Source: Shinella sp. H4-D48
Lineage (GTDB): Bacteria > Pseudomonadota > Alphaproteobacteria > Rhizobiales > Rhizobiaceae
Reading direction: 5' to 3'
Length of the DNA stretch: 64,000 nt
Assembly (NCBI RefSeq): GCF_022637395.1
Contig: NZ_CP093337.1
Location: 2,874,501-2,938,500, forward strand
The notes beneath the pieces were generated by a model that saw nothing but the letters and a program-made list of their open reading frames with translations, did no database searches and had not been told where the DNA came from. Position 1 is the first letter of the stretch. Each line of letters begins with the position of its first letter. The position numbers and the translations under genes are program-made. This document shows, in pieces, positions 22,954-32,171 of the stretch.

Positions 22954-22984
22954 TCTAGTTGTCCCTTTGAACGAAATACTGATG

Positions 22985-23036
22985 GGGACATACCGGACTG
23001 AAAAAACTTACCGGTTACGACGGTCGGCCTCATGCC
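22985..23036 (-). promoter_or_regulatory. Shared flagellin upstream element (copy 3)
   Basis: Minus strand: GGCATGAGGCCGACC, then CGTAACCGGT, then CAGTCCGGTATGTCCCC, ending 32 bases before the start codon. Conservation across three separately terminated flagellin genes suggests a common promoter or an mRNA leader recognised by a regulator. Confidence 0.55.
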
Positions 23037-23190
23037 AACTCGGTGCTTCAACGTATTGAAGGGAAACCAAACCCGTCGTGTTGAGGCAAAAGTCGCAGCC
23101 AATCCTTGCCAACTCCTTAAGTCGGGAGGAAGCATTCAACCCGTTGAAAAACAGGGTAAATAGCCGGTAAAGCGCTATGGTTAAGAGGGT

Positions 23191-23937
23191 CTAACTGAAC
23201 GACCGCACGAGGCTGCCGACAAGCAGATTCCAGCCGTCGATCAACACGAAGAACAGAATCTTGAAGGGGAGCGAAATCGATGTCGGCGGCAGCATCATCA
23301 TGCCCATCGCCATGGTGATCGTGGCGACGATCAGGTCGATCACGAGGAAGGGCAGCACGACCAGAAAGCCGATCTCAAAGCCGCGGCGGATTTCCGAGAT
23401 CATGAAAGCGGGGATGACGACGCGCAGGTCCGCCACATTGTCCTGGACAACCGTCTGGCCGCGTTCTTCCGCCAGCGAAATGAACAGTTCGATGTCCTTG
23501 TCGCGGGTATTGGCGACCATGAATTCGCGGAAAGGCTCGGCAATGCGCTTGGCCGCCTCGGTCTCGTCGATCTGGTTTGCGATCAGCGGTTCGACGCCGT
23601 TCTGCCAGGCGCGGTCGAAAGTCGGCGCCATGACGTAAAAGGTCATGAACAGCGCAAGCGAGACGAGAATCATGTTCGAGGGCGTGGTGGCAAGGCCCAT
23701 GCCCGAACGCAGGATGGAAAAAGCGATGACGAAGCGCGGAAAGCTCGTCACCATGATCAGGATGCCGGGCGCGACCGACAGAACCGTAAGAAGGCCGAAG
23801 GTGCGGATGATCCAAGACGCCGCCGAACCGTCGATAGGCGCATTGAGGAGACCACCCGGCAGTTGCAGCTGCTGCTGGGCATAGGCCGCACCGGTCATCG
23901 CCATCATGGCGACAAAGGTCAGGAGGATGCGAATCAT
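23191..23937 (-). CDS. fliP: Flagellar export gate protein FliP
   Basis: FliP is a core pore subunit of the export gate. The 248-residue product has a cleavable-looking signal (MIRILLTFVAMMAMTGAAYA), then SVAPGILIMVTSFPRFVIAF, TFYVMAP, MISEIRRGFEIGFLVVLPFL and VGSLVRSF, all typical of FliP. It is the last gene of the flgB-fliP operon and overlaps fliL by 4 bases. Confidence 0.95.
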   Translation of the reverse strand: MIRILLTFVAMMAMTGAAYAQQQLQLPGGLLNAPIDGSAASWIIRTFGLLTVLSVAPGILIMVTSFPRFVIAFSILRSGMGLATTPSNMILVSLALFMTFYVMAPTFDRAWQNGVEPLIANQIDETEAAKRIAEPFREFMVANTRDKDIELFISLAEERGQTVVQDNVADLRVVIPAFMISEIRRGFEIGFLVVLPFLVIDLIVATITMAMGMMMLPPTSISLPFKILFFVLIDGWNLLVGSLVRSFS

Positions 23938-24458
23938 TCGATCACAAAGGTTCGGAACATAACGTTGGTTACGCGCCCTTCAGACCGCAGGTCAACCCGC
24001 TCCTGGAGGTCATCCCTGAGATATTGGAAACCGCGCGGTCCCTGCACCTGCTGGAGCGATACCGTTCGCATATAGGCCATGATGTCCTGGTGGATTTCCT
24101 CTGCCAGAGCGACGTCCGGCGCGTCTTTGAACATCAGTGCGACTTCAAGCCGAACGCGGTTGTCGGAGGGGTAAGCGAGATTGCTGGTAATGGGATCGAG
24201 AAGCACGATGCCGTTGGCGAGGGTGGAGATGTGCGGCACCTCCTTGCCCTCCGCACCCTTCTCGCCGCCACCGTGACCGCCTTCGGCGGCAGCGGCTGCC
24301 GGCTCGGCCTTGGCAACCTCTTCCGTTGGCGGCGGCGCAAGCATGTTGCCCACGAGCCAGCCGCCGCCGCCCGCCAGGAGCGACAGCACGGCAATGACCG
24401 CGATGGTGATGACCGGAGAGGACTTCTTCTTCTCTGTGCCCTGTTCTTCGTCCGCCAT
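23934..24458 (-). CDS. fliL: Flagellar basal body-associated protein FliL
   Basis: FliL is a single-pass inner-membrane protein that surrounds the stator and affects torque. The 174-residue product has a charged N-terminus (MADEEQGTEKKKSS), a transmembrane helix (VITIAVIAVLSLLAGGGGWL) and a periplasmic domain ending MFRTFVIE. An Ala/Glu/Gly-rich linker follows the membrane helix. The start at 24458 follows GGAAAG; an upstream extension has no family support. It lies 23 bases after flgH. Confidence 0.9.
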   Translation of the reverse strand: MADEEQGTEKKKSSPVITIAVIAVLSLLAGGGGWLVGNMLAPPPTEEVAKAEPAAAAAEGGHGGGEKGAEGKEVPHISTLANGIVLLDPITSNLAYPSDNRVRLEVALMFKDAPDVALAEEIHQDIMAYMRTVSLQQVQGPRGFQYLRDDLQERVDLRSEGRVTNVMFRTFVIE

Positions 24459-24481
24459 GTGTTTCTTTCCGTATTGGACCG

Positions 24482-25192
24482 TCAGATCGGCGAGAACAGG
24501 TCGAGCGCCTGCTGGCCCCATGGCGGCTGCTGCACTTCGGTCAGACGGCCGCGCCCACCATAGGAGATCCGCGCTTCGGCAATCCGCTCATAGGCGATCT
24601 GGTTGTTGGCATCGACATCCTGCGGCCGCACGATGCCGGCGACGTTGAGAATGCGCAACTCATGGTTGACGCGCACTTCCTGCGAGCCGCTGATGAGAAG
24701 GTTCCCATTCTCGATGACGCCGGTGACGACGGCGGCAACGAGCAGGTTCAGCTTTTCCGAACGCTCGGTCGAGCCGTCGCCCTTCGTGCTGGTCGAGGAT
24801 CCGAATTTCAGATCGCCGTCCGCATCCACGCTGGTCGAGCTTGTCTTGCCGGTGATGCCGAAATTGATGCCGCTCTTGTTGGTGCGCGAGCGGTCGGTCT
24901 TGTTGTCGAAGCTCGCCTTGTCATTGACTCGGATATTCACCGTCAGGATGTCGCCGATCTTGAAGGCGCGCGAATCCTTGAAGAGCGCCGACTGCTGGTC
25001 GCTCCAGATGGAGTAGCCGGAAACCGCCGTGCGGGGCTGCTTGGGATACATCGCCATCTGCGGCGTGGCGGCATAGTTGAGGCCGCTGCCGATGGGGCTC
25101 ATCGCCGGCGCCTTGCCGATTTCCTTGATTGCCTGGTTCGAGCAGCCGGACAGTGCCAGCGCCACGGAAAGTGCGAAGGCTGTCTTCTTCAT
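24482..25192 (-). CDS. flgH: Flagellar L-ring protein FlgH
   Basis: FlgH is the outer-membrane lipoprotein of the L ring. The 236-residue product has a lipoprotein signal (MKKTAFALSVALALSGCSNQ, lipidated Cys17) and the family motifs SDQQSALFKDSRAFKIGDIL, LLVAAVVTGVIENGNLLISG and VNHELRILNVAGIVRPQDVD. It overlaps motE by 4 bases. Confidence 0.95.
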   Translation of the reverse strand: MKKTAFALSVALALSGCSNQAIKEIGKAPAMSPIGSGLNYAATPQMAMYPKQPRTAVSGYSIWSDQQSALFKDSRAFKIGDILTVNIRVNDKASFDNKTDRSRTNKSGINFGITGKTSSTSVDADGDLKFGSSTSTKGDGSTERSEKLNLLVAAVVTGVIENGNLLISGSQEVRVNHELRILNVAGIVRPQDVDANNQIAYERIAEARISYGGRGRLTEVQQPPWGQQALDLFSPI

Positions 25193-25722
25193 GACGGATC
25201 CTTTGACGTGTTCGCATCGCTCGCAGACGCGATGATGCGGGTGAGCATGGCGGCCTTGTCGGCCGGCATTTCCCCCAGAATGGTGCTCGACTGGCGCGGC
25301 GGCAGCTTCATCACGATGGCTGAAGCGATCTCGGGATCGAGTTCGGCCAGCTGTAAAGCCGCTGCATCAGGCTTCATCTTGCGGTAGATCTCGACGAGGT
25401 TCGCCTCGGCGGACTTCAAAAAGTCGTTGCGGCGCTTCAGCCAGTCCTCATACTCGGCCCGGCGCGCCTCCAGCGTCTTGATGCGCTCGTCGACACCCTT
25501 CTGGAGATCTTCGAGCTCCTTCTTCTGGAGAAGGTAGCGCTGGTCGCGCGCGGCATCGGCGATGTTCGTGCAGAACTCGCGGATCTCGTCGGCGCTCGCC
25601 TTCGTCGTCATGATGACCGGGCGCTCCTCGGCATAGGCGCCGGGAATGGCCAGCATCACGACGGCGGCGAATGGCAAGGCCAGCCGCCGCAGAAGACTGG
25701 ACGTGGTCGTTCCTGTCGTCAT
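25189..25722 (-). CDS. motE: Motility protein MotE (periplasmic chaperone of MotC)
   Basis: MotE stabilises and folds MotC in the periplasm of S. meliloti. The 177-residue product has a signal peptide (LALPFAAVVMLAIPGAYA), a long coiled coil (about residues 65-115, LLQKKELEDLQKGVDERIKT) and a C-terminal MgtE-N-like segment (LAELDPEIASAIVMKLPPRQ, AAMLTRII). It sits between flgI and flgH with 4-base overlaps at both ends, the rhizobial order. Confidence 0.88.
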   Translation of the reverse strand: MTTGTTTSSLLRRLALPFAAVVMLAIPGAYAEERPVIMTTKASADEIREFCTNIADAARDQRYLLQKKELEDLQKGVDERIKTLEARRAEYEDWLKRRNDFLKSAEANLVEIYRKMKPDAAALQLAELDPEIASAIVMKLPPRQSSTILGEMPADKAAMLTRIIASASDANTSKDPS

Positions 25723-26834
25723 TGCAGTACCAGTTCTGCCTGGAGGGCCCCTGCGGTCTTGATGCTCTGCAGGATTGAGATGATGCCATCGGGCTTGACG
25801 CCGATGCTGTTGAGGCCGGAGACCAGCGAACGAAGGCTCGAGCCGTCGATCATGGCGACATTGCCGCCTTCCTGCTGGACGAGGATATCCGTATTCGGCT
25901 GTACCGCCGTTACGCCCTTCGAGAACGGCTCGGGTTGCACGACCTGCGGCATCTCGTTGACCTGCACGGTGAGCGTGCCGTAGCTGACGGCGACGGGCGA
26001 AATACGCACATCCTGGCCGATGACGATGGTTCCGGTCCGCTCGTTGATGACGACGCGTGCCGGCACATCCGTCTCAACTACAAGGTTTTCGATATCGGCC
26101 ATCAGGCGGGCGAGATCGGCCATCTTCGGTTTTGCGATGTAGACCGACTGCGAATCGCGCGATTCGGCGATCGGTCCGCCGTACTGGGCGGCTGCGTAAC
26201 GGTTGATGGCATCGGCCATGCCGACGGCTGTCGAGAAATCGGGATTGCGCAGTTGCAGCACCAGATCGGCCGCATCCTTGAAACGCGAGGGCAATTCACG
26301 CTCGATGATGGCGCCGTTCGGCACGCGGCCGGCGGTGGTGACGCCCTGCTGCACCGACGCGGCGTCGCCGCTGGCGCTGACGCCGGTCACGACGATGGAG
26401 CCCTGCGCGACCGCATAGATCTGCCCGTCGGCACCGGAAAGCGAGGTCATGACAAGCGTGCCGCCGCGCAGCGACGCGGCATCGCCAAGCGAGCCGACCG
26501 TCACGTCGATCCGGCTGCCGGGGCTGGCAAACGGCGGCAGATTTGCGGTCACGAGAACGGCGGCGATGTTCTTGGCGCGCGTCTGCGTGCCCACCATCGA
26601 GATGCCGAGGTTCTGCAGCATCGCGCGCATGGACTGTTCGGTGAAGGGGGAGGAGCGCATGCTGTCGCCTGTGCCCTGGAGGCCGACGACGAGGCCATAG
26701 CCGATCAACTGATTGTCACGGCCGGCCTGCAGCGAGGCCACGTCCTTGATGCGTGCGGCGGACAGAGCCGGTCCTGCCGCGAGCATGACGCAGGCGAGGA
26801 CGGCGACGGCACGAAGAAACAGGACACGCATCAT
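25719..26834 (-). CDS. flgI: Flagellar P-ring protein FlgI
   Basis: FlgI forms the periplasmic P ring. The 371-residue product has a signal peptide (FLRAVAVLACVMLAAGPALS) and family motifs RDNQLIGYGLVVGLQGTGDS, KNIAAVLVTANLPPFASPG, DVTVGSLGDAASLRGG and ERTGTIVIGQDVRI, with the C-terminal SLVSGLNSIGVKPDGIISIL. It overlaps flgA by 4 bases upstream and motE by 4 bases downstream. Confidence 0.96.
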   Translation of the reverse strand: MMRVLFLRAVAVLACVMLAAGPALSAARIKDVASLQAGRDNQLIGYGLVVGLQGTGDSMRSSPFTEQSMRAMLQNLGISMVGTQTRAKNIAAVLVTANLPPFASPGSRIDVTVGSLGDAASLRGGTLVMTSLSGADGQIYAVAQGSIVVTGVSASGDAASVQQGVTTAGRVPNGAIIERELPSRFKDAADLVLQLRNPDFSTAVGMADAINRYAAAQYGGPIAESRDSQSVYIAKPKMADLARLMADIENLVVETDVPARVVINERTGTIVIGQDVRISPVAVSYGTLTVQVNEMPQVVQPEPFSKGVTAVQPNTDILVQQEGGNVAMIDGSSLRSLVSGLNSIGVKPDGIISILQSIKTAGALQAELVLQ

Positions 26835-27340
26835 TTTACCACCACATGGACCGTCCCGTCATCCATGACGGTGCCGGAAACGATCACGCCGGAATCCTTG
26901 TTGCGGACACGCACCAGTTCGCCCACCGACCCGTCCTGAAGGGGCGTTCCGGCGGCGCGCAGAACGAGCGATCCGTTGTCGAAGATCAGGCTGACGGTCG
27001 TGCCGCGGGCGACGGCGAATGGTTCGCGTAGCGCCGAGGTGAGGATCACGCGGCCGGGAAGCAGAGTCCGCTTGCTGACCAGCCCGCTGATCGCGCCGAT
27101 GCTTTCCGCATATCCCTTGACGATGTTCGGGTTGGTGACCTCGACTTCTTCGAGCTGGCCTGCGTCAAGCTCTTCGCCGGGATAGATGATGCGCTTGGGC
27201 ACGACGGCCATGCGCGCATCGGCAAGGGCCACGTCGGCCACGAGGAGGCCCGCCAGCACGGCGGATACGGTGAGAACCGTGCGGCGCAATGTTGGAAGGG
27301 TCTTTCCCGTACGAAGGGCTTCTGTCAGGCGAAACATCAT
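26831..27340 (-). CDS. flgA: Flagellar P-ring assembly chaperone FlgA
   Basis: FlgA is the periplasmic chaperone for P-ring assembly. The 169-residue product has an N-terminal hydrophobic segment (TVLTVSAVLAGLLVADVALA) and a SAF-type domain: IYPGEELDAGQLEEVEV, SKRTLLPGRVILTSALREP, ARGTTVSLIFDNGSLVLRA. It lies 20 bases downstream of flgG and overlaps flgI by 4 bases. Confidence 0.92.
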   Translation of the reverse strand: MMFRLTEALRTGKTLPTLRRTVLTVSAVLAGLLVADVALADARMAVVPKRIIYPGEELDAGQLEEVEVTNPNIVKGYAESIGAISGLVSKRTLLPGRVILTSALREPFAVARGTTVSLIFDNGSLVLRAAGTPLQDGSVGELVRVRNKDSGVIVSGTVMDDGTVHVVVK

Positions 27341-27360
27341 GTTCCCCGGGGTTCCGGTTG

Positions 27361-28143
27361 CTATCTCAGGTTCTTGCTGACCACGGCGGCCATCTCGTCG
27401 GCGGCCTGGATGATCTTGGAATTCATCTCATAAGCGCGCTGGGCGGAGATGAGGTCGGTGATTTCCTTGACCGGGTCGACGTTGGAGCTTTCCAGGTAGT
27501 TCTGCTGGATGTAGGCGAAGCCTTCCTCGTTCGGCGTGCCGACATTGGCGGCGCCGGAGGCCGCGGTTTCGCGGAAGAGGTTCTCACCCATCGGCTCGAG
27601 ACCGGCCTCGTTGACGAAGTTCGCCAGTGTGATCTGGCCGAGTTCCTGCTGCTGGCCCGCAACCGTCGCGAAGACCTGGCCCGACTTGTTGACGGTCACT
27701 TCCGTCGCATCGACAGGCACTGTCATGCCAGGAACGACCGTGTAGCCGTCGAGGGTGACGATCTGACCCTCCGCATTGGTGTTGAAAGCGCCGGCACGGG
27801 TGTAGAGCGTACTGCCATCGGGCGCCTCGATCTGGAACCAGCCGCGGCCGATGAGCGCCATGTCGAAGGAGTTGCCCGTGGAAACGAGGCCGCCCTGAAG
27901 ATGCAGGTTGCGCACTGCAGCCGTCTTGACGCCGAGACCGACGATTACGCCTTCCGGCACCACGGCCTGGTTGGCCCGGTTCGGCACGCCGGCAGCGCGC
28001 TCCGTCTGGTAGAGCAGATCGGAGAACTCCGCGCGGGCACGCTTGTAGCCCGTCGTATTGATGTTCGCGATGTTGTTGGCGATGACTTCGAGGTTGGTCT
28101 GCTGCGCGTTCATGCCGGTAGCGGCAATGGCAAGGGCTTTCAT
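27361..28143 (-). CDS. flgG: Distal rod protein FlgG
   Basis: FlgG forms the distal rod. The 260-residue product begins [20 protein letters not shown] with the motif [20 protein letters not shown], and contains [20 protein letters not shown] and the C-terminal [20 protein letters not shown] followed by [14 protein letters not shown]. Length is standard for FlgG. It lies 9 bases after fliE. Confidence 0.96.
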   Translation of the reverse strand: MKALAIAATGMNAQQTNLEVIANNIANINTTGYKRARAEFSDLLYQTERAAGVPNRANQAVVPEGVIVGLGVKTAAVRNLHLQGGLVSTGNSFDMALIGRGWFQIEAPDGSTLYTRAGAFNTNAEGQIVTLDGYTVVPGMTVPVDATEVTVNKSGQVFATVAGQQQELGQITLANFVNEAGLEPMGENLFRETAASGAANVGTPNEEGFAYIQQNYLESSNVDPVKEITDLISAQRAYEMNSKIIQAADEMAAVVSKNLR

Positions 28144-28152
28144 GTCCGGTCC

Positions 28153-28482
28153 TCAGATCTGCATTCTAGCGATTTCGAGATAGGCGGTGACGACCTTGTC
28201 GCGGAAGGCGATGGCGGTCTGCAGCGTCTGCTCGGCGTTCATGACGGCATCGACAACCTCACGGGTCGATGCCTTGCCCTGGATGGCGTCGAAAGACTTG
28301 GTCTCGCTGAGCTTCAGCGCGTTGGTCATATCGGTCGCCATATCGCCCATGACCTGGGCGAAACTCATCTGGCCGGTGCCCTGCGCGGCGGCGCCCGAAA
28401 CGAGGCCGGAGGCCGCCTTGTCGACGCCCGACAGGGCATCATTCGGAAAAAGGGAGCTGACGCCCTTTACGCTGTCGATCAT
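28153..28482 (-). CDS. fliE: Flagellar MS-ring/rod junction protein FliE
   Basis: FliE links the MS ring to the proximal rod and is the first exported rod subunit. The 109-residue product has [20 protein letters not shown] and the C-terminal motif [20 protein letters not shown] followed by [14 protein letters not shown]. It overlaps flgC by 4 bases. Confidence 0.93.
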   Translation of the reverse strand: MIDSVKGVSSLFPNDALSGVDKAASGLVSGAAAQGTGQMSFAQVMGDMATDMTNALKLSETKSFDAIQGKASTREVVDAVMNAEQTLQTAIAFRDKVVTAYLEIARMQI

Positions 28483-28898
28483 TGCGAGGCCCTCAGAAGG
28501 TCGATGGTCGCGCTGATCAGGTCGCGCGATTGCTTGATGCTTTGCAGGTTGGCTTCGTAGGAGCGGTTCGCCTCGCGCATGTCGGCCATCTCGACCAGCA
28601 CGTTGACGTTCGGCATCTTGACGTAGCCCTTTTCATCCGCAGCCGGATTGCCGGGGTCGTATTCGGTGGTGAACTCGCCCTCGTCGAAACCGAGGCGCGA
28701 TACCTCAACCGTGGAGGAACCGCTCAGGCGATCCAGCTCGGAGGTGAAGGTGACGGTCTTGCGGCGGAACGGATCGGCGCCGGGTGTGTCGCCGGTCGAG
28801 CGCGCATTGGCCAGATTTTCCGAAACGATGCGAATACGGGTCGACTGCGCCTCGAGTCCGGAGGCTGCTACTTTCAGGGAGGCTACAAGCGGATCCAT
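28479..28898 (-). CDS. flgC: Proximal rod protein FlgC
   Basis: A 139-residue proximal rod subunit. N-terminus [20 protein letters not shown] with [16 protein letters not shown]-terminus [20 protein letters not shown] and [18 protein letters not shown] are characteristic. It lies 3 bases after flgB and overlaps fliE by 4. Confidence 0.95.
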   Translation of the reverse strand: MDPLVASLKVAASGLEAQSTRIRIVSENLANARSTGDTPGADPFRRKTVTFTSELDRLSGSSTVEVSRLGFDEGEFTTEYDPGNPAADEKGYVKMPNVNVLVEMADMREANRSYEANLQSIKQSRDLISATIDLLRASQ

Positions 28899-28901
28899 TT
28901 C

Positions 28902-29294
28902 TTACCTTTTGACTGTCATCAGCATCATGCGATGAAAGGCCTTGACGAGGCCGGCATTCAATTCGAAGTCACGTTTGACCTGCCCCTCTTTCATGAGCTC
29001 ATCGGCAAGCCCGACGGTATTGCCGGATTCCTGCACGCCGATCTCTTCGGTGGGCTTGGTCGTGATGACGCGGCTGGCCATTTCGGTTTCGGTGAAATGG
29101 CCGGGATGCGTTGCCGCCATGCGGGCGCTCGTGGTTTCGAGCACCGATTGAAAGGGGGTAACGTCCTTCGCCTTGAAACCGGGCGTGTTGACGTTGGCGA
29201 TGTTGCCTGCAACGACACTCTGGCGGGTCGCGAGCCATTCGGCCTGTTTCGATGCCAGTTCAAACAGTTGTATCGGTTGCATGACAAGCTCCAT
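28902..29294 (-). CDS. flgB: Proximal rod protein FlgB
   Basis: A 130-residue proximal rod subunit, first gene of the flgB-flgC-fliE-flgG-flgA-flgI-motE-flgH-fliL-fliP operon. MQPIQLFELASKQAEWLATR with SVVAGNIANVNTPGFKAKDV matches the family; the ORF begins MELVMQ and the second Met (29282) is an alternative start. The 173 bases upstream, to the orf ending at 29468, should hold its promoter. Confidence 0.94.
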   Translation of the reverse strand: MELVMQPIQLFELASKQAEWLATRQSVVAGNIANVNTPGFKAKDVTPFQSVLETTSARMAATHPGHFTETEMASRVITTKPTEEIGVQESGNTVGLADELMKEGQVKRDFELNAGLVKAFHRMMLMTVKR

Positions 29295-29409
29295 CCTTGT
29301 TCACTGCGAACCTATGGAACCAATCTTGCGCGGGACTTGCACTTGCGGCACCCACCGTGCAAGTGCCTGATTTTCAGGGAAATAAAGTAGTCTGCCACCA
29401 AACGGCAAA

Positions 29410-29441
29410 CGGCCGGCAGGCACACGGAGCGCCGCCGGCCG
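29410..29441 (-). terminator. Weak hairpin after the fliI-linked orf
   Basis: An 8-base inverted repeat (CGGCCGGC / GCCGGCCG) with a 16-base loop lies 26 bases after the stop of the orf at 29468. On the minus strand it is followed by TTTGCCGTTTGG, a poor T-run. It may end the flgF-fliI-orf transcript before flgB. Confidence 0.35.
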
Positions 29442-29467
29442 AATCGAAAAGGCAGGTTTTCTGTCCG

Positions 29468-30031
29468 TCAGTTCCGCTTGATGACGTCGCCATTCGAGGT
29501 GACGATGACCCAGGCGCCATCGCGCTGCTCCAGCGTCGCCAGGCGGCTGTTATCGGGCAGGATGGAGCCGACGCGCACGATATACATGCCACGCGCATCC
29601 TCGATCAGCGCACGGCCGTTTGCCACATGCATGAGCCGGAAACCCGAATTGGCCGGAAGCGGCTGGTTCAGCCCCGTCTCGACGGGCGCGCCGAGCGTCT
29701 TCTCCTTGCCGAGCCCCGATGTAGTGGCGGTTGCAACCGGATCGGGACTGTCGAGGGCCCGCGTCTTGTCGTCGTCCACCATGGCGGCAGGCGAAACGCT
29801 CATGACTTCCTTTGCGGCCGTCTCGGGCAGATTGCGGGTCGATCCCTGCCAAAGCGTCGGAACGGAGAATTTCCCCGGATTGAGGAAGACATACCAGGGA
29901 AAGAAGGCCGCGCCCGCGGCGAGCAGCACACCTGTCCCGACGAGCATCTTGTCGCCGGCGCTGTAATGTCCCTTTTCCACCCGCTTCAGCGGTTGAACAG
30001 GTTGATCCGCATCGAAATCCGTCACTGTCAT
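29468..30031 (-). CDS. Uncharacterised membrane-anchored protein co-transcribed with fliI
   Basis: A 187-residue protein with a cytoplasmic N-terminus, one membrane helix (about residues 30-50, LVGTGVLLAAGAAFFPWYVF), a Pro/Thr-rich linker and a C-terminal domain (RLMHVANGRALIEDARGMYI, VRVGSILPDNSRLATLEQRD, GAWVIVTSNGDVIKRN) that looks like a small periplasmic beta domain, somewhat like a PulC/GspC HR region. It overlaps fliI by 4 bases. The position is kept in rhizobial flagellar clusters; function unknown to me. Confidence 0.75.
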   Translation of the reverse strand: MTVTDFDADQPVQPLKRVEKGHYSAGDKMLVGTGVLLAAGAAFFPWYVFLNPGKFSVPTLWQGSTRNLPETAAKEVMSVSPAAMVDDDKTRALDSPDPVATATTSGLGKEKTLGAPVETGLNQPLPANSGFRLMHVANGRALIEDARGMYIVRVGSILPDNSRLATLEQRDGAWVIVTSNGDVIKRN

Positions 30032-31440
30032 CCCCTTCGCACGGCCGGTGCGCCGCCCTGTTGAGCGGCCGCGTTCTTGAGCGCGGTCGCCAGGTCGGTG
30101 AATGCATCGCCGGCCGGCCGCTCGCCCGGCGTCTGTTTCAATACTTCATAGATGATCGGCACCTGCTTGATCGCCATGTCGAGATCGGGGTCGGCGCCGG
30201 GGCGATAACCACCGATAAGGCGCAGGTCGCGCGTTTCCTCGAAACGGTGGATCAGCGATTTCAACCGCCCCACGAGCTTCTCCTGGTCCGGCGTCCAGGC
30301 CTTGCGGGCAAGACGCGAGATCGAGGCGAGCGGGTTGATGGGCGGATAGCGCCCCTCTTCCGCGAGGCTGCGCTCCATGACGATGTGCCCGTCGAGAATG
30401 CCCCGCGTCGAATCGGCAATCGGATCGTTGTGATTGTCGCCGTCGACGAGGATCGAGATGATTGCGGTGATGCTGCCGGTGCCTTCCGCGCCCGGGCCGG
30501 CGCGCTCCAGCAGGCGCGGCAGTTCGGTAAACACCGAGGCCGGATAGCCACGCGCGATCGGCGGCTCGCCCGACGCTGTCGCCACTTCGCGGATGGCATG
30601 GGCGAAGCGCGTGACGCTGTCGATGATCAACAGCACATTGTCGCCCTGGTCGCGATAGTGCTCGGCGATCGTCACAGCCGTCAGCGGCGCCATCTTGCGC
30701 AACATCGGGCTTTCATCGCTGGTGGCGACGACCGCGACGGACTTTGCGAGATTGTCGCCAAGCGTATCTTCGATGAATTCGCGCACTTCGCGGCCACGTT
30801 CACCGACCAGCGCGATGACAACTTTGTCAAAGGCGTCAGCGCGCGCCAGCATGGACAGGAGTGTCGACTTGCCGACACCCGAGCCGGCGAAAATGCCGAG
30901 ACGCTGGCCAAGGCAGAGCGGCGCGAAGATATCGATGGCACGAACGCCCGTGCTGAAGCCGGTTTCGACGCGCTTGCGCGTCATCGACGGCGGGGCTGAA
31001 TTCGAAATCGACCGGCGGACATCACCCTGGACCAACGCACCGAGACCATCGATGGGCTCGCCGAGCGCATTGATGGTGCGTCCGCACCAAGAAGCGGTCG
31101 GCGCGACGCGGAAGGCGCCCTTGCGGATGACCGTGTCGTGAATGCCGATCGGTTCGCCCGGCTCGATGGGGCAGACCACCACCGAATCCGTGTCGACGCG
31201 CACGACCTCCCCCAGATGCACGCCAGTCGCGCTCTTGTGCGCGACGAACTCGCCGAGCCGCACATGGCGCGACAGGCCGCTGACGGTGTAGTTGCCGGCG
31301 GCGATGGTCTGGACGTGACCGCCATGGGCCACCGAGAATTCCGGAGACGCGTAGCGCCGCACCAGCCCGGCCAGCGCATTGAGCTTGCGCGCGCCGTCGG
31401 CCGTACCGGGAACCTTCGCCGTGGAACCTAGGGATCCCAT
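30028..31440 (-). CDS. fliI: Flagellum-specific ATPase FliI
   Basis: FliI is the export ATPase. The 470-residue product has the Walker A motif GSGVGKSTLLSMLA, the Walker B region DNVLLIIDSVTRFAHA, and the F1-beta-like segment ERAGPGAEGTGSITAIISIL. The N-terminal beta-barrel domain (residues ~20-100) precedes the ATPase core. It lies 3 bases after flgF and overlaps the downstream orf. Its regulator FliH is probably the orf at 12756-13409. Confidence 0.96.
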   Translation of the reverse strand: MGSLGSTAKVPGTADGARKLNALAGLVRRYASPEFSVAHGGHVQTIAAGNYTVSGLSRHVRLGEFVAHKSATGVHLGEVVRVDTDSVVVCPIEPGEPIGIHDTVIRKGAFRVAPTASWCGRTINALGEPIDGLGALVQGDVRRSISNSAPPSMTRKRVETGFSTGVRAIDIFAPLCLGQRLGIFAGSGVGKSTLLSMLARADAFDKVVIALVGERGREVREFIEDTLGDNLAKSVAVVATSDESPMLRKMAPLTAVTIAEHYRDQGDNVLLIIDSVTRFAHAIREVATASGEPPIARGYPASVFTELPRLLERAGPGAEGTGSITAIISILVDGDNHNDPIADSTRGILDGHIVMERSLAEEGRYPPINPLASISRLARKAWTPDQEKLVGRLKSLIHRFEETRDLRLIGGYRPGADPDLDMAIKQVPIIYEVLKQTPGERPAGDAFTDLATALKNAAAQQGGAPAVRRG

Positions 31441-31443
31441 GGT

Positions 31444-32169
31444 TTACTTGCTGCCCCCGAGTGTGCGGACCGCCTCGTTCATCGAATCCTCGCTACCGCG
31501 CATCAGCGCCGCGATGTTTTCGAAGGCGCGCGTGACCTGGATCAGTTGCGTCATCTCGGCGATGGCATTGACGTTCGATTCCTCGACATAGCCCTGCACC
31601 ACGCCGGCATCGACCCGGTCGAGGATCGGCTGGGGCGCCCGCGCCGGGATGATGCCGCTGTTGCCGGCACGCACGAAACCGCCGGACAGGTCGGCCTCGA
31701 AAATGCCGAGGGCTGCGACCGGGCGGCCATTCTGATTGAGCTGTCCGTCGGCGCTGAGTGTGATCGGGCCGGCATTGCCGTCGATCTGGATCGGACCGCC
31801 GCCGGCATCGAGCACGGGGTAACCGTTCAGCGTGACGAGTTCGCCCGCCTCCGTCAGGGTGAAGCGTCCGTCGCGGGTGAGCGTCGCGCCGGCGGGCGTT
31901 TCCACCTGGAACCAGGCATCGCCCTTGATGGCGAAATCCAGCGTGCCGTTGGTTTGCGTCAGGCCGCCGTTGCGGGTCGAAAGGAATTCCTCACCCTGCG
32001 AAACGAAGGCAACATCCGCGCTCTTCTGGTCGCTGACGACCTGGTTGAACTTCACTTCGGTGGCGCGGAAACCGACGGTCGTGGAGTTCGCGACGTTATC
32101 GGCGAGCGTTGCCATGCGGCGGTCGAGTGCAATCTGGGACGAAAGCGAGACATAAAGCCCGGTCTGCAT
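31444..32169 (-). CDS. flgF: Proximal rod protein FlgF
   Basis: FlgF is a rod subunit related to FlgG. The start at 32169 gives MQTGLYVSLSSQIALDRRMA and the motif DNVANSTTVGFRATEVKFNQ, with a C-terminal EESNVNAIAEMTQLIQVTRA. Length 241 residues is normal. The open frame to 32295 is inside the upstream gene and is discarded. It lies 2 bases after the DUF1217-type gene. Confidence 0.94.
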   Translation of the reverse strand: MQTGLYVSLSSQIALDRRMATLADNVANSTTVGFRATEVKFNQVVSDQKSADVAFVSQGEEFLSTRNGGLTQTNGTLDFAIKGDAWFQVETPAGATLTRDGRFTLTEAGELVTLNGYPVLDAGGGPIQIDGNAGPITLSADGQLNQNGRPVAALGIFEADLSGGFVRAGNSGIIPARAPQPILDRVDAGVVQGYVEESNVNAIAEMTQLIQVTRAFENIAALMRGSEDSMNEAVRTLGGSK

Positions 32170-32171
32170 GC

